Source of the DNA: Sordaria brevicollis
Taxonomy: Eukaryota > Ascomycota > Sordariomycetes > Sordariales > Sordariaceae
Assembly: GCA_033439795.1 (NCBI GenBank)
Contig: JAUTDP010000016.1
Span: forward strand, 744,001 to 808,000
DNA: 64,000 nt
Reading direction: 5' to 3'
Part shown: piece after piece, positions 9,539-21,091 of the stretch
Layout of the letters: every line of letters starts with the position of its first letter
Position numbering within the stretch: the first letter of the stretch is position 1
Made by a program: the position numbers and the translations under genes
The notes under the pieces: model-generated
Databases searched by the model: none
What the model was told of the DNA's origin: nothing
The model's input: only the letters and a program-made list of their open reading frames with translations

Positions 9539-12500
9539 TTTAAAGGCTCTGGAGGATACGTCTTTGGGTGAAACTTCTCCTGCTGCCTAGAGTGATGATG
9601 ACGATTGCGTTGGTGAAGGTTGATGAACCACGGCCAGCGAGGTTCTCGTTCTGTTTTTGACTAGGTCGACTTCTATGGGACGAAGATGCGTAAGGCTGAG
9701 TTCGAGCGGTTCTGTTGACACCGCCTCGTGGATTGAGATGGGATAAATAGGCTGTCGTGGAGGTCGTGGAGGATAGGATCGAAGCGTGAAGGGTATCGAA
9801 CAGTCGTCAGGGTCCCCTACAGCCAAGCGAGGAGGGGATGCGGCTCAGTAAAGTAGGGGACCAGACGGTCGGACAGATGGACCGAGTGGAATTCATCTGC
9901 AAATCATTGGGTTAGTACGACGTTGAAAAATGACACTTTAGCTGCGGTAAGAGGATACTCTGGATACATACATTGCGGTTGCCCACATTGCCCACAGATT
10001 AAACTCCGAAGCGATCAAAAGGTGTGGGCATTCTGACAAGGGAACACATCGTCAGCTTCCAGTGTCAAGGGGTCTGAGAACCTTGATGGCAGTGGAAATG
10101 TTACCCAACCTGCCAGTAGCCTCCAGCCCTTCCGTCGCTCAAAGCTTCATCGCGCGAGGAAAGAATTGGTGCCTGACCAATTCAAGTTTCCTATTGGAAG
10201 GTGTCGTTGTTCCATTGTGCCGACGTTGAGCCACTTTCAACACCTGGATCAGCAAAAATGTCGGCCAGAGTGGAATTGTTACGGCATCATCTCCACGTCG
10301 CAACCGAGTTGCATGAGAAAAAAATTGAGCGCATTGCAGTCATAACAAGAGAAGTATACGGCATGGAGTGGTTTCAAATTAATTGATTCGGTGGAAGCGG
10401 ACAATCATCTCTCGAAATCTCGAAATTTTGACGGGAAGCGAGCAACTTGCGACATTGGTGCAAGAAAATTTCAAATTGTTTGTTGCAGGAAGGAAGGCAC
10501 GACGAGCAGCAAGGGCAAATTGGGCCATCAAGGTCCTCATGGTGACGGCACAGGAGGGGAAGGCGCAGGGGCCACTTCCGCCCCACACCTGGTGCTTCCT
10601 TTGCCAAAATTGGACAAGCTGATTGGCCTGTAGGGTTATCGTAAGTTAGCGCCTGCCAAGCCATCTTATCAGATTGTCGCAATCTGAGGCCACTGCACTG
10701 CGGTCGCTGTCCTGGCCATCAAGGTCCTCAACTTTTCATTTGCTGCCGCCCGTTTGTGTTCCTTCCCTTTCCTTGGCCAACGAGCAGCCGACACTCTGCG
10801 ACAAGTCGAGTACGACAAGACGAGACATTTCACAAAGCGCCGTTACGCCGTAAGCGAGACATTGTTGACCGACACCTGTTCTCTTTTTCTTTTCATTTTC
10901 AGGTTACACCTGCTGCCTCTTACAATGGTTGACTTGTGTTACTCGGGTCTTGCCTTGGCCGCCTCGACTGCCCACCCCCGGTATCGAATCATGTTTTCCC
11001 GCAACAAGAGTACAAGACAAGAGTCGCCAATTCCCCAGAGTGGACGACAATTATTGGCTCCCAGAGCAGCTGATCTAAGGTGATCTCCATTGCACGGCAT
11101 CCCGCTGTACACACTACCCAGTACCCGCACCGAGATCGAGACCCCGTGAGGGCATGGCGGCGATTCCGGAGTGCTGAAAAAGGGTGCGTGTCCCTCTGTT
11201 ATGCGCTCTTGGTACCGGAGAAGTACCTGTAACGGCGGAGGCGGGGGCACCTGTAGTAACGGCGGGAGCCGGGGCAGTAACGGCGGATGGCAGTGGAGGG
11301 CCGAAACCTTGGTTGTTTTCGTCCTCGGGATGATTGACTGCTACTCTGGGGCGCTGGTGGCCGCCGGACCCGGGATGATGAGGTCAAGAATGGGTCCCAT
11401 CCCTGAGTGACATCAAGTGTCCATCCAGCCTTGTGAGTGATCATGATGCCCTGCCCCGGAAAGACCGCTTTACCTCGTCCGATCCAAATTTCCTAGGACA
11501 ACCAATCCATGGCTATGAAAAGGGGTTCTGGACCTGGACCACCTCACCCTGTTACTCCTGTCAGAGGAAAGGCATGGTTTCCCCTTGGCCTCCAAGGATC
11601 TCGAATGCTGCTCATCGGCTACCGTCATCTAGGCCTTGCGTCACCCGTCAATTCCCTTCCCGGTCATCCTGTCCCGTATCTGTTCTGAGGCCGTTTTCGT
11701 CTGAACTTCGACTTCTTATCCACCCAACTAGATCAACGCCTACACTCGCTATTTCCACGGTTCCTAACCATTTCTGGAAGGCCATCCCTTTTCCCACAGT
11801 GCCATCTTGCTTCCAATTCTGCAATGCCATTCTCCTATACAGTAAGTCGCTCCATCATGTTCGCCATCATTAGGTCGGCACACCTTTTCGAGCTGTTTAG
11901 GATAAATTTGAAGAGTTAGGGAATCCTCAAGCAGTCGAGCATCGCTTCTTTATCAGATCTTGGAAACCGGGAAAGGTGACAGAAGTCTCAAAATCATCCG
12001 GATACTCAATGATACATCGTTAGCCTCCATCTTAAGAAGAGTAAGCGCCGTTCTCTGCTTCATTCGCTATTCTCTTTTGCTCCCCGATCTTTTCCCTCTC
12101 ATGTTGCTCTTCCTTTTCTTGTTCCTTTTCCCCTTCTTTTTCCTATTGCTCTTCCCCTTCCTTTCTTTCCCTCTTCTTCTTCTTATCCCCTCACCACGGT
12201 TAAAGTATACGGCAGATCCAAAGTTGGCCGTCCCAGTATCCTTAAAGATTTTATAAACCACTTGAAGGTTCCGGACCACCAGCTTCCGGAACATGTAACC
12301 TTTTGTCAGGGACACGGGCTGTTTCGTATAGTGGTCTTGTTGGAAGGCCCTTCCCTTCACTGGCCTTGCCTTCACTCGTTGCTATTCAGAGGCATACCCG
12401 CCCACGGTATTTAGCCTGGTTCTGGCTGCCGTTTCCTTCCCTCTTTTCCTAACATGACAAGCACATCACCCTTTCTGTACCGGTTCAGGTCTGCCACCGC

Positions 12501-13433
12501 CGTGACACCTCTTCTTTTTCCTTTTCTTCGTCTCCTTCTGTTTCTCCTCCTCCTCCTCTTCTTCCTTGGAGATGCAAAAGCGTCATCAAGATTACATGTG
12601 GTTTATTGATAACGCCTGATGAATAAGGATGAAAATGATCTGAATGCACTGTGCTGAGCCGCAAATGACCTACCGCATCTACTCATTCAACTGGGTTTTT
12701 ATCCTTCACTCTTACAGCTTAGTATATATCGTGCATATCGAGGAGTCACCTTAGAAAGGGTGCCGTCATGGCCAAGAGGCCTTAGCGAGTTACTCAAGAT
12801 CTGACGAACAAGCTCGCATGCAAGTGCTGGTCGCGGTTCAAGCGGATAGTAAAGTGGTGCAGCAGTTTTCCACTGCTGGCCTAGTTTTCTCGGATTGCAT
12901 TAAGCTTGAAGAGGGAAGGATAAAACCCAGTTGATTTAGTAGATGCGGTAGAACGGGTTGGACAGGGGTCGTCCAAGTGGTGGGTGTGGACCATGGGCCG
13001 TCGATTTAGCTGGGCGGTTTCTTATCAACACCCCCTCCCGCTGACCACACCTTGGTTCACCAGTCAACCAAACTTACGATTGTTTCATCTTACCTTACGC
13101 GCACTCGTTTGCACAAAGTTATTTATTTCAATACCCCTCCAAAACATACCCTTCCTTGGCCAAACTTCTCCCTCCTCTTGACCTCTCTCCCCTCCTGGCC
13201 TCCTCTTCCTTCTCCCCTCCTCAACCCCGCCACCCTCTCTCACTTCTCCTCCAACAACTCACACAACAACAATCGCGCAACGGAAGCAGTCAGTTGTTCA
13301 AATCGGTAAGCAAGAACCAACAAGCTCTCGCGCGCTTCTACTTTCCCGCGATCTATGATCTCCTTACCTCAATCTGATACCCTTCTCACCGAGCGCACAT
13401 TGCTAATCGCATCATCGTCACCTCAGTGGCATC
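9539..13433. other. long intergenic region
   Basis: It contains the upstream region of nicotianamine synthase (left) and of the ATP-grasp gene (right). No frame here has coding character. Noted elements: three GTAACGGCGG units at about 11229-11290; pyrimidine tracts at about 12061-12190 and 12500-12570; and a CT-rich then CAACAA-rich leader at about 13140-13290 typical of promoter and 5' UTR in this group. A 5' UTR intron for the ATP-grasp gene is possible but cannot be placed. Confidence 0.45.
12061..12190. repeat. polypyrimidine tract
   Basis: About 130 bases of nearly pure C/T on the plus strand (TTTTCCCTCTCATGTTGCTC, then CTTTTC/CTTCC units). It is low-complexity sequence and produces spurious Phe/Leu-rich open frames. 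Confidence 0.7.
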
Positions 13434-15659
13434 ATGGCTCAGATCCTCGACCTCCTGGGCGTTGCGCCCTTCAACGGCGGCAGATTGTCGCCTTTCGGCA
13501 ACCTGACTGGTACGTATTCATCACTTACTTCCAGTACTGCTGACGTCTCCTTCCTTGCTTCATTTTGTATCCTGTTTTGTCGCCAGCTGGTCTGCCAAAT
13601 CGTATTCATGCTGACATCAACTTTCTCTCACTTAGGTGTCTCGCATCGGCCTTTCTTTTGCGAGAGTGTCGACTTGGGAGATCATTTCGCCGCAGTTCAT
13701 GTGGTGATTCTTCCTCTGTCACCTCAGGCTTCGGTCACGGTTGGAGGCATCCAGAATGGAGCCTCACAGAACCCCGTCATCGGTCACGTCCAGGGCGACG
13801 ACGGACGTCCGATTACACCCACTCAGCTGGACAAGTTCCTGCTCAACCTCATCAGCGCTGGTGTCGAGGTGCCGCGCCTTTCTGACTACAACATCTCGAT
13901 CTTTACCCTCTTGTTTCCCAAGTCCATGGGATACGCGGTTCGCTCAAACCTCTTGGAGCACCGCTTGCAGGACTGCCCCATCGGTATTGCTCGCATCGAT
14001 GACCGCCTGATTGCTCGCGAGCTGAAGAGCATCTGGTGGACCAGGCACCTCACTACCGACGGCCCCAGTGCCAACCTTCCCCTCCTCGCCGAGCACGCTG
14101 CCGGCATTGTCCAGTGGCGCGACGTGCCCAGTACCATTCCGTTCGTCGAGCTACACCAGCACCTCGGCAACATCACCAATGAGCTGCACACCAGGCTTCA
14201 CAACGTGCCTGGTCTGTTGCCTGAGCCTCCTATCATGGAGAAGACCGTGGCCCTCATCAGAGGTCGCCCCAACCTGATGACCGGTGGTCCGGTCTACGCT
14301 GCTGCGAAAGCCCTTGGCCTTCAGCTGGTCATCGTCGACGAGCCCGGTCACTGGCTCGAAGCCAACACCCTCGAGAACCTCAAGCTTCGCGAGGCGTTCC
14401 TCCCCACCGACATGACCGAGGATGATGGACTGGTCGATCGCATTTTGCTGTCATTCAAGAGATACGGCGAGCCGATCGATGGCGTTTTCACTCTCTCCGA
14501 CAACTTCTTTGTCACGGTCGCCCAGGTCGCCGATAAGCTCGGCCTTCCTTGCGGTCCTGTTGCGGCCTATGAGACAGCTGTCGATAAGTACCAGTCCCGC
14601 ATGCTTCAGGACTCGCCTGGTCAAACCGCCCGCGTTTCCAGTCTTGATGAGCTCCATGCTCTCCTTGCTGTGCCTGCTCATGGCCACCAGCCTTTATTTA
14701 CCCCGACCTTCCCCATGATCGTCAAGCCCACCAAGGGCTGGTCGTCTGAGTGTGTCTCAAAGGTCACCAATATCGGCGACCTCACCACAGCCGTCCAAAA
14801 GGCTACCTCTCGCCACGGTTCCGCCGCAGTCATCGAGCCGTTCTACGACGGTCCCGAGATCGATGTCAACTTCGTTCTCCTAGACGGCGAGATCCTTTTC
14901 TTCGAGATTGCCGACGAGCCGCCTTGTGATGGCGACGCTCTTGACGCTTCGGTTGACGATACTTTCTCTCCCGTCGCGCTCACCATGCCCTCCGCCCTAC
15001 CCGCCGACGAGCAAGACATCGTCAGGGACACTTTGCACCAGATCCTGATCAACATGGGCTTCCACACTGGCATCTACCACCTTGAGGCCCGTGTCATTAA
15101 CTCCAAGTACGAGTATCGCCCCATCGCGCCCGGCGTTGTCGATTTGGTTCCTCGCTACCCGCAGGACCTTCCCTTCGCCAGGCCCGAGTGCAAGCTGATC
15201 GAGATCAACGCCCGTCCTCCTGGCTACCGCGTTTCGGTGCCCTCCCGCCACACCTACGGCGTCGATTACTTCGCCGTCCGCATGCTCGCCGCCTTGGGCG
15301 ATAAGGAGCGCCTTCGCGCCATCTCCATCCCCTTTTCGCACCATGCCGTCGACCGTACCCCTAGTGCGCAGTACTGGTCCCGCCTGGTCTACATCCCGGT
15401 TCCCGAGGACGGCATCCTCAGGTTCAACGACCCGCGCATCAGCCCCTCCGAGGAGCTGAAGCTGCGCCACCCCGACTTGGCCAAGCACATCGTCTTGGCT
15501 GTCGACTACTACCGCGACGGCGACGAAGTTAACGTCTTTACCGACGGCGCGCGTACCTACCTTGGCCATATTCTGGTCAAGAGCACCAATAGCCGCAAAG
15601 AGGCTATTGAAGTTGGCAACCAGGTCTTGAAGGCCTATAAGGTCAATATCGAGGGCTAG
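13434..15659 (+). CDS. ATP-grasp ligase, carnosine synthase-like
   Basis: The frame is open for 741 codons, but a 126-nt in-frame stretch (13510-13635, GTACGT donor, CTGAC branch, CTTAG acceptor) is best read as an intron, leaving about 699 aa; the 5' structure is therefore provisional. The start ATG at 13434 is preceded by ATC and a CAAC-rich leader. The second half is an ATP-grasp fold. IVKPTKGWSSECV (about nt 14718) would bind phosphates, IEPFYDGPEIDVNFVLLDGE (about nt 14833) is the adenine/hinge strand, YHLEARVIN and KLIEINARPPGYR (about nt 15190) provide the Glu/Asn metal ligands and the Arg. The N-terminal half is a preATP-grasp domain (VALIRGRPNLMTGGP). The family ligates a carboxylate to an amine through an acyl phosphate. 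The substrate is unknown; carnosine synthase and fungal amino-acid ligases are the nearest type I recognise. The protein looks cytosolic. Confidence 0.85.
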   Translation: MAQILDLLGVAPFNGGRLSPFGNLTGTYSSLTSSTADVSFLASFCILFCRQLVCQIVFMLTSTFSHLGVSHRPFFCESVDLGDHFAAVHVVILPLSPQASVTVGGIQNGASQNPVIGHVQGDDGRPITPTQLDKFLLNLISAGVEVPRLSDYNISIFTLLFPKSMGYAVRSNLLEHRLQDCPIGIARIDDRLIARELKSIWWTRHLTTDGPSANLPLLAEHAAGIVQWRDVPSTIPFVELHQHLGNITNELHTRLHNVPGLLPEPPIMEKTVALIRGRPNLMTGGPVYAAAKALGLQLVIVDEPGHWLEANTLENLKLREAFLPTDMTEDDGLVDRILLSFKRYGEPIDGVFTLSDNFFVTVAQVADKLGLPCGPVAAYETAVDKYQSRMLQDSPGQTARVSSLDELHALLAVPAHGHQPLFTPTFPMIVKPTKGWSSECVSKVTNIGDLTTAVQKATSRHGSAAVIEPFYDGPEIDVNFVLLDGEILFFEIADEPPCDGDALDASVDDTFSPVALTMPSALPADEQDIVRDTLHQILINMGFHTGIYHLEARVINSKYEYRPIAPGVVDLVPRYPQDLPFARPECKLIEINARPPGYRVSVPSRHTYGVDYFAVRMLAALGDKERLRAISIPFSHHAVDRTPSAQYWSRLVYIPVPEDGILRFNDPRISPSEELKLRHPDLAKHIVLAVDYYRDGDEVNVFTDGARTYLGHILVKSTNSRKEAIEVGNQVLKAYKVNIEG

Positions 15660-17038
15660 GCACGAAGACAAGAGGGGTTGGCAACCCTTGCATAGGCATT
15701 TGGCACGGCCTTATAGGCATTTGGCACATCAAAATAGGCGTGGCATCCTATCAAGAAGGCATTCCCAACTTCTCTTGACGCGTTTTTGTAGCCTCTATAG
15801 GCCTTGACCTGGTAGTCCCAGGCGTTTTATTGCTTTTCTTTTTTCCTTTTGTTTTCTTTAGTTACCTGTTTTCGGAAGGACATTATGGCATAGCATTGGC
15901 GTTGAAAGGAGGCCTCGGGTTGAAGTTTCAACCCCTGAGGATGATGGCAAGCATTAGGAGTTACGGTGTTAGAGTAGGACATACCAATGAGGCTTTGATC
16001 CTTTGATAATTTGACAGAACGCTTTTTTCGATGATTGTGATGCTTTCCAGTGAATGATGAATGCTTAGTGTCCAGTTCGAGTGAATGAGACATGACCGTT
16101 AACGATGTTTGACTTTATTAGGTTGCCCGTTGAAGGCAGGGTTAGGGTCTACATTAACGGCGCCGACAAGCTTGGCCATGCCTGCCGGAGGTCCCAAGAA
16201 AAAAGGAAGGCGACCCCGGCATAGAAATCTTGGAGGGAAAGCTTATTTTCTTCCAGACGTGCATTCAGAGATCTGATAACCAAGCGGTCAACTCCATTTA
16301 TTTCTCTTGACCATCGTCGTTTTTGATAAAAGTGAACAAATGCGTTTCCCCTCATCCGCCGTCAACGTTAGCAGCAGCAGTGACCCGCGCTATCCGATGC
16401 AAAATGACCATGGCTCCACATGAACCACAATTTTTGGGGCTCGTTGTGTGAACAACGAACAAAATGGGGAGATGACATCCAACGAATGTTTTCTTCCCAT
16501 TGTTCGTCGTTTCGTCGCTTCGTTTGCAGCCCGGAAATTCTGTCCGCCACCGTTGAAACTTTCCAGCCTACCGTTGCTCGCCTTTTGTCCCGCCTCCTCT
16601 CCTCCGGGGCCCCTTTCGCCTTTCGCCTGTTTCGCTTCTTTCTAGTTCAGGGTTCTATTTTGCAGGGGATATCTTGTATTCGACCTACCGAACTGCCCCT
16701 CTCCTTTTACTCTCCTGAAGAGCGAAAGCTGCTGTCTCCTCGTTTGCTACACCATCCTTTGTTTTCTCTTCTCTGGACGGTCGTCAGTTGGTTCGACTTG
16801 CGCATTACATACCACATACGTCAGACCAACATCCAACATTGCATTCTGCGCCGCATGAGCTGTCCCAACGTACATTAAACGAGACAGTCAACACGCGCGC
16901 AGGAACCGCGAACTTTCTTCCCTTTGCGCTTTGCGCTCCAACCGATCGCAACCCATCCTTTTTCTCGAGAACCACCAGCGACCAGCCCGAAAACGAAGCG
17001 CAAACGAGACGAGAGCGAGAAAAGAAACAATCGCGACC
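15660..17038. other. intergenic region
   Basis: The first part is the 3' flank of the ATP-grasp gene and holds a 15-bp direct repeat, ATAGGCATTTGGCAC, at 15692-15706 and 15713-15727. The rest is the promoter and leader of the desaturase gene. Open frames at 16420-16878 have no domain and are not called. Confidence 0.5.
15692..15727. repeat. 15-bp direct repeat in 3' flank
   Basis: ATAGGCATTTGGCAC occurs twice, 21 bases apart, about 35 bases after the ATP-grasp stop codon. A diverged third copy (AATAGGCGTGGCATCC) follows. Confidence 0.8.
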
Positions 17039-18914
17039 ATGGAACACATCGTCTTTGCGCACGACCTCACTAAGGCCGATCGCGTGGTCTTGGAGACGCT
17101 TGCGACCGATTACAGCGACCACTTGAAGAAGAAGGATTCGCAAGTACCAGATTCGGCGTACGCATCGGCGTCAGATACAGAGACGACGGGGAAGATCAAT
17201 ACAAATGGCGTGAAGGGCGGTGTACACAGGGATGCTGGAGTGAGGGAGGGGAAAACAGGTATGTTGGATTTCTTTTGAAGTCGCGGTCGCAACATGAAGT
17301 CACATTGCGGCGCATCTTTTGTCGCAACATCAACCCGTCGCATCGCATCTTTTGAGAAAACGGTCAACGAAGGAACATCTTGACGAATTGATCAGATGAA
17401 CCCCTGATCTTATCGTTATCGGATCGTTATCGCTGCCGATTTGTGTCTCGGCAGTGACATCATATTGGCTGCCAAGACGGCAGGGTTCAAAAGTTCTGGA
17501 CCATTGGCAGGCACGGCAGACACAGCGGCCGGCAGTTGAGGGTGTATTGGAACGGGAACTGCCGGCCGGTGTGGGTGACCAATTGACTCTGTACCCACCT
17601 GACCAATACTATCACGACTTCACATCACCATCACGACCTCACTCAGCTTCGAGAAGACAATGACAGCTAACATGAACCTCCAGCCACCCGCACCGAAGCA
17701 GCCATCTCCCACCTCTCCTCCCTCAACGACCCCTCCTCCACCCACTTCGAACCAACAATAACCAACTTCTTCGACCTCGCCGACCTGCAATCCTCCCCCT
17801 ACCTCCCCTCATGGCTCCTCTCGTCCTACACAAAATGGGCCACGTCCCTCATCCGCGTCCCCACCGACGTGCTAATGATCACCCACCTCCTCCTCTACTT
17901 CCTCACCACCGTCCCCTCCGCCTTTTACTTGCTGTTTATCAACTTCACCTACCCGCACGCCATCCTCCACGCCGCCATCAACGGGTGGTACGTCGGCACC
18001 TACACGCTGATGATGCACCAACATATCCACATGCGCGGCATCCTCACCAAATCCAAATGGTACACAAGAGTCTTTGATGCGGTCTTCCCGTACGTGCTGG
18101 ATCCCCTGATGGGCCACACCTGGAATTCGTATTATTACCATCATGTGAAACATCATCACGTCGAGGGAAACGGTCCGGACGATCTGAGTTCGACAATCCG
18201 GTACCAGCGGGATGAGCTGACGGACTTTTTGAAGTACGTCGGCAGGTTTTACTTTTTGGTGTGGTTGGACTTGCCGATGTATTTCGCCAGAAAGGGAAAG
18301 TACGTCACGGCGCTCAAGGCCGGGTTTTGGGAGTATGCTAGCTATGCTATGCTAGCGGTCATGTGGAAGTATGCCCCAGGAGGTGGGAAAGCGACGTTTT
18401 GGACCTTGGTCTTGCCGTTGTTGGTGCTAAGGGTAGGGTTGATGGTGGGCAATTGGGGACAGCACGCGTTTGTGGATGATGAAGATCCGGAGAGCGATTA
18501 TAGGAGTTCTATCACATTAGTTGACGTGGCGGTAAACCTTCCCCCCCCCTCCCCCTTTCTTTTTACACAGCATCTAACACAGCACAGAGTAACCGCCACT
18601 GCTACAACGACGGCTACCACACCTCGCACCACCTCAACCCCATGCGTCACTGGCGCGAACACCCCGTTGCTTTTCTCCGGGGCAAGGAAACGTACGCCAA
18701 TAACAATGCGCTTGTGTTTCATAACATTGACTACATCATGATCACCGTCCGCCTTTTGAAGAAGGATTATATGACGCTGGCGAGGTGTATGGTCCCCATT
18801 GGAGAGTTTCAGATGGGTATGACGCTGGAGGAAAGGGCGGAGTACTTGAAGAGGCATACGAGGAGGTTTACGGAGGAGGAGGTTAGGAGGAAGTTTGGGA
18901 AGAAGAGTAATTGA
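17039..18914 (+). CDS. fatty-acid desaturase-family membrane protein
   Basis: Three exons, 17039-17258, 17684-18531 and 18588-18914, encode 464 aa. The phases agree at both junctions. The start ATG has a good context (GACCATGG). The family are di-iron, membrane-bound desaturases or hydroxylases acting on lipid chains in the ER. Histidine boxes are visible: HQHIH (about 183-187), HHVKHHH (about 224-230) and HTSHH (about 367-371), with an extra GQHAF. Hydrophobic spans lie around residues 137-160 and 315-345. The first 75 residues are polar, with a Ser/Thr/Asp-rich part. Intron 1 is 425 nt, long for this organism, and could hide a small exon; intron 2 is 56 nt. The exact substrate cannot be told. 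The gene converges on the minus-strand thioesterase at 19944. Confidence 0.8.
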
Positions 18915-19943
18915 AAGGGTTGTTGGGTGGATGAGTGGATAGACAGAAAAGTGAGAGGGGGTGGTGGATTTAATGGCATGCATTGTGTAGGATGAACTAT
19001 CAAGTGCGCTGGTTACCCGATGGATGAGCTCATTGGATGATCCCGGTGCTGGATATCTGGATTGTCGCATCTGAGCGGAACATCGTTGTCTAGAACTAGA
19101 TAGCCCGAGCTTCAAGCATAGAGTAAAGGGTAAGTATAATGGGCTGCATGGGTATATAAAATCGCGGCATGGTATACATCAAGCTTTCCTAACTATTTCA
19201 CCATTGCCAGTACGGTTCGTCTGGAACTCAACGGTATCTACCATTGCGAGGCCTCGGATTGAATTGATTGCCATTAGGTCGGCTGGCGCTCAAGCGTACC
19301 ATGGGACGCTACTCGTGAGCTGGAGAGGGGGGATGACGGTGTGATGTCGCATCTCCACCCCCATTGTAGTGGCATTCTCAGTTGATCGTAAGCGATGATA
19401 CCGGATTGGGATTGACGTGTTGGCGGATGGGCGAGTCCTCGGTACGACCTCGATCGACGCTGGCTGTGGCGGGCGTATATATGAGTGGCATTGAACAAGT
19501 CAGTTGTGAATCTGACCTCGTGATCCTCAGATCCTGCTTTACAGGTTGCGCATCAACGTGATCGCTTGCAGCCCAACTAGTGATGACTGGTATTGACAAA
19601 GGAAATCTGTCTATAATCGCGAGAAAATCTATCTGTGTCTATGTGTATCCTGCCGACTCTGTTAGCAAAACAACAAAGCCATGAAGGGACGCCAGTATGA
19701 ACCTACCTCTAAACTCCGTCTATCCTCTCTATCAGGGTCCCTCTATGCAACGGGCTCCCTTTTAGTTTCAACCAACCTGTCTATCGTTGTATCCCAACCA
19801 TGTCTATCCTTCTATCCCGTCTATGGGTATTATCCTCCGCATTTGAAGTCTTCATCCCTCAGTTTCCTTCTTCCTTTTCCTCCCAACCCCCCTCTGCGTG
19901 ATGCCTTTCTCTCCTTCACCTCCCTTCCCTCTGTTTGCGTCGT
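18915..19943. other. intergenic between convergent genes
   Basis: Contains TATA-like TATATAAAA at about 19153 and TATATATGA at about 19475, and a cluster of GTCTATC/TCTATC words at about 19627-19830. No reading frame here has coding character. A non-coding transcript is possible but not shown. Confidence 0.4.
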
Positions 19944-21091
19944 TTAGAGGTTACTCTTCAACATAACAAACAAACTCTCACACCTCGCCAACTCCGTCTC
20001 CTCCCCCGTCTTCTCATCCTCAACCAAAATCGCAGCCTCAGTCCAATGCTTCCTCCCCTCCACCTTTGTAATCCTCGCCCTAACCATGATCGTGCACGGC
20101 GTCCTGACCGGCTTGCTAAATTTCGTGTTGAGGTAAGCCGTCATAAGCGGGATATCCTTCATCCTCTTTTGGCGTTTATTCTGCGTAAACAGCTGGCCCT
20201 GGACCTCATCGAGGATCGTCATGACGATGCCGCCGTGGCAGACGCCTGGCCAGCCGTTTAGTTGCGGGCCGAGGGTGAGAAACGACAGGATTTCGGTGAT
20301 GAGTTCGGACCCGGGGGGTGGGGGTTGGATGATTGTGATGTATGCTGAGATGGCATCTTGGCTGTTCAAAGTTTGGGAGATGAGGGTGTCGCCGTGGCCG
20401 GGTTTGGGACGGCGGGTGTCGGATTGGTTGATTATGAGGTGGGGCTGGGAGAGGTGTTTAGATACCCAGGGGATGGAGCGGAAGTGGTCGATTTCCATTT
20501 GTTCGGTTTTGGGGGTTGTTGAGAAGGATTTCTTTTTTTGAGAAGAAGGGAAAGTCATGGTGGCGGTGGAAGCCGACTCGGTTTGAGGTCTCATGTTGTT
20601 GATGGCGGCGGCAGTACCGGTGTGCTGAGAACGGATCCAGTTCTTCGTGTTCTTGACGGTGACAGCTGGGATGAAGCTAGAAAGTTGAACAGAATTGGGA
20701 ATTCAAGAGTCAGTCGTTTGCATATGGTTTTGTTCGTGGGGGTTCATGGAGTTCATGTGAAGTGACAGTGTCTTCCGTTATCAATGACCCTGCTGTTATC
20801 ATTGCGGTGGGTCTAGAGACTCTTTGGGTGCCGAGGTTCGTCTGAGATTGGATAATTGCATTTGATGGGCGATCCACCAACTCGAGTGAACAGCGTGTTG
20901 CCAAGATGTGACATTTTTTGAAGTTCTGTCGCAATGCTAAAAATCCCAAAAGAAAAAACCAACCTCGAAGTTCTGGGAACGTTGTTGATGGCAGAAGCAC
21001 ATGCGCCACTTGCAGTCATGCACCGTCTGATGGTTCCTTGCATCCGTCCCATGTTGACGGTCTGTCTGAGCGCGGCAGTCATTGTCGACAT
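19944..21091 (-). CDS. PaaI-type hotdog thioesterase, probable mitochondrial presequence
   Basis: Minus-strand exons 21091-20964 and 20676-19944 join in phase 2 to give 286 aa. The hotdog domain fills the C-terminal part: GWPGVCHGGIVMTILDE contains the classic H-G-G substrate helix entry of the 4HBT/PaaI family, followed by FSKPVRTPCTIMVRARITKVEG and LARCESLFV. Such enzymes hydrolyse acyl-CoA thioesters. The N-terminus is rich in Arg, Met, Thr and Ala and almost free of acidic residues (MGRMQGTIRRCMTASG), fitting a mitochondrial targeting sequence. The 287-nt intron is long, and the exon 1 assignment rests on phase, a GTTGGT donor and a CTAG acceptor, so it is less sure than the domain. An ATG at 20594 would give only 216 aa without the presequence. 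Confidence 0.75.

Noticed and set aside
14997..15671. 224-codon minus-strand frame opposite the ATP-grasp gene
   Set aside because: Antisense shadow with Val/Asp/Gly bias caused by C-ending codons of the sense gene.
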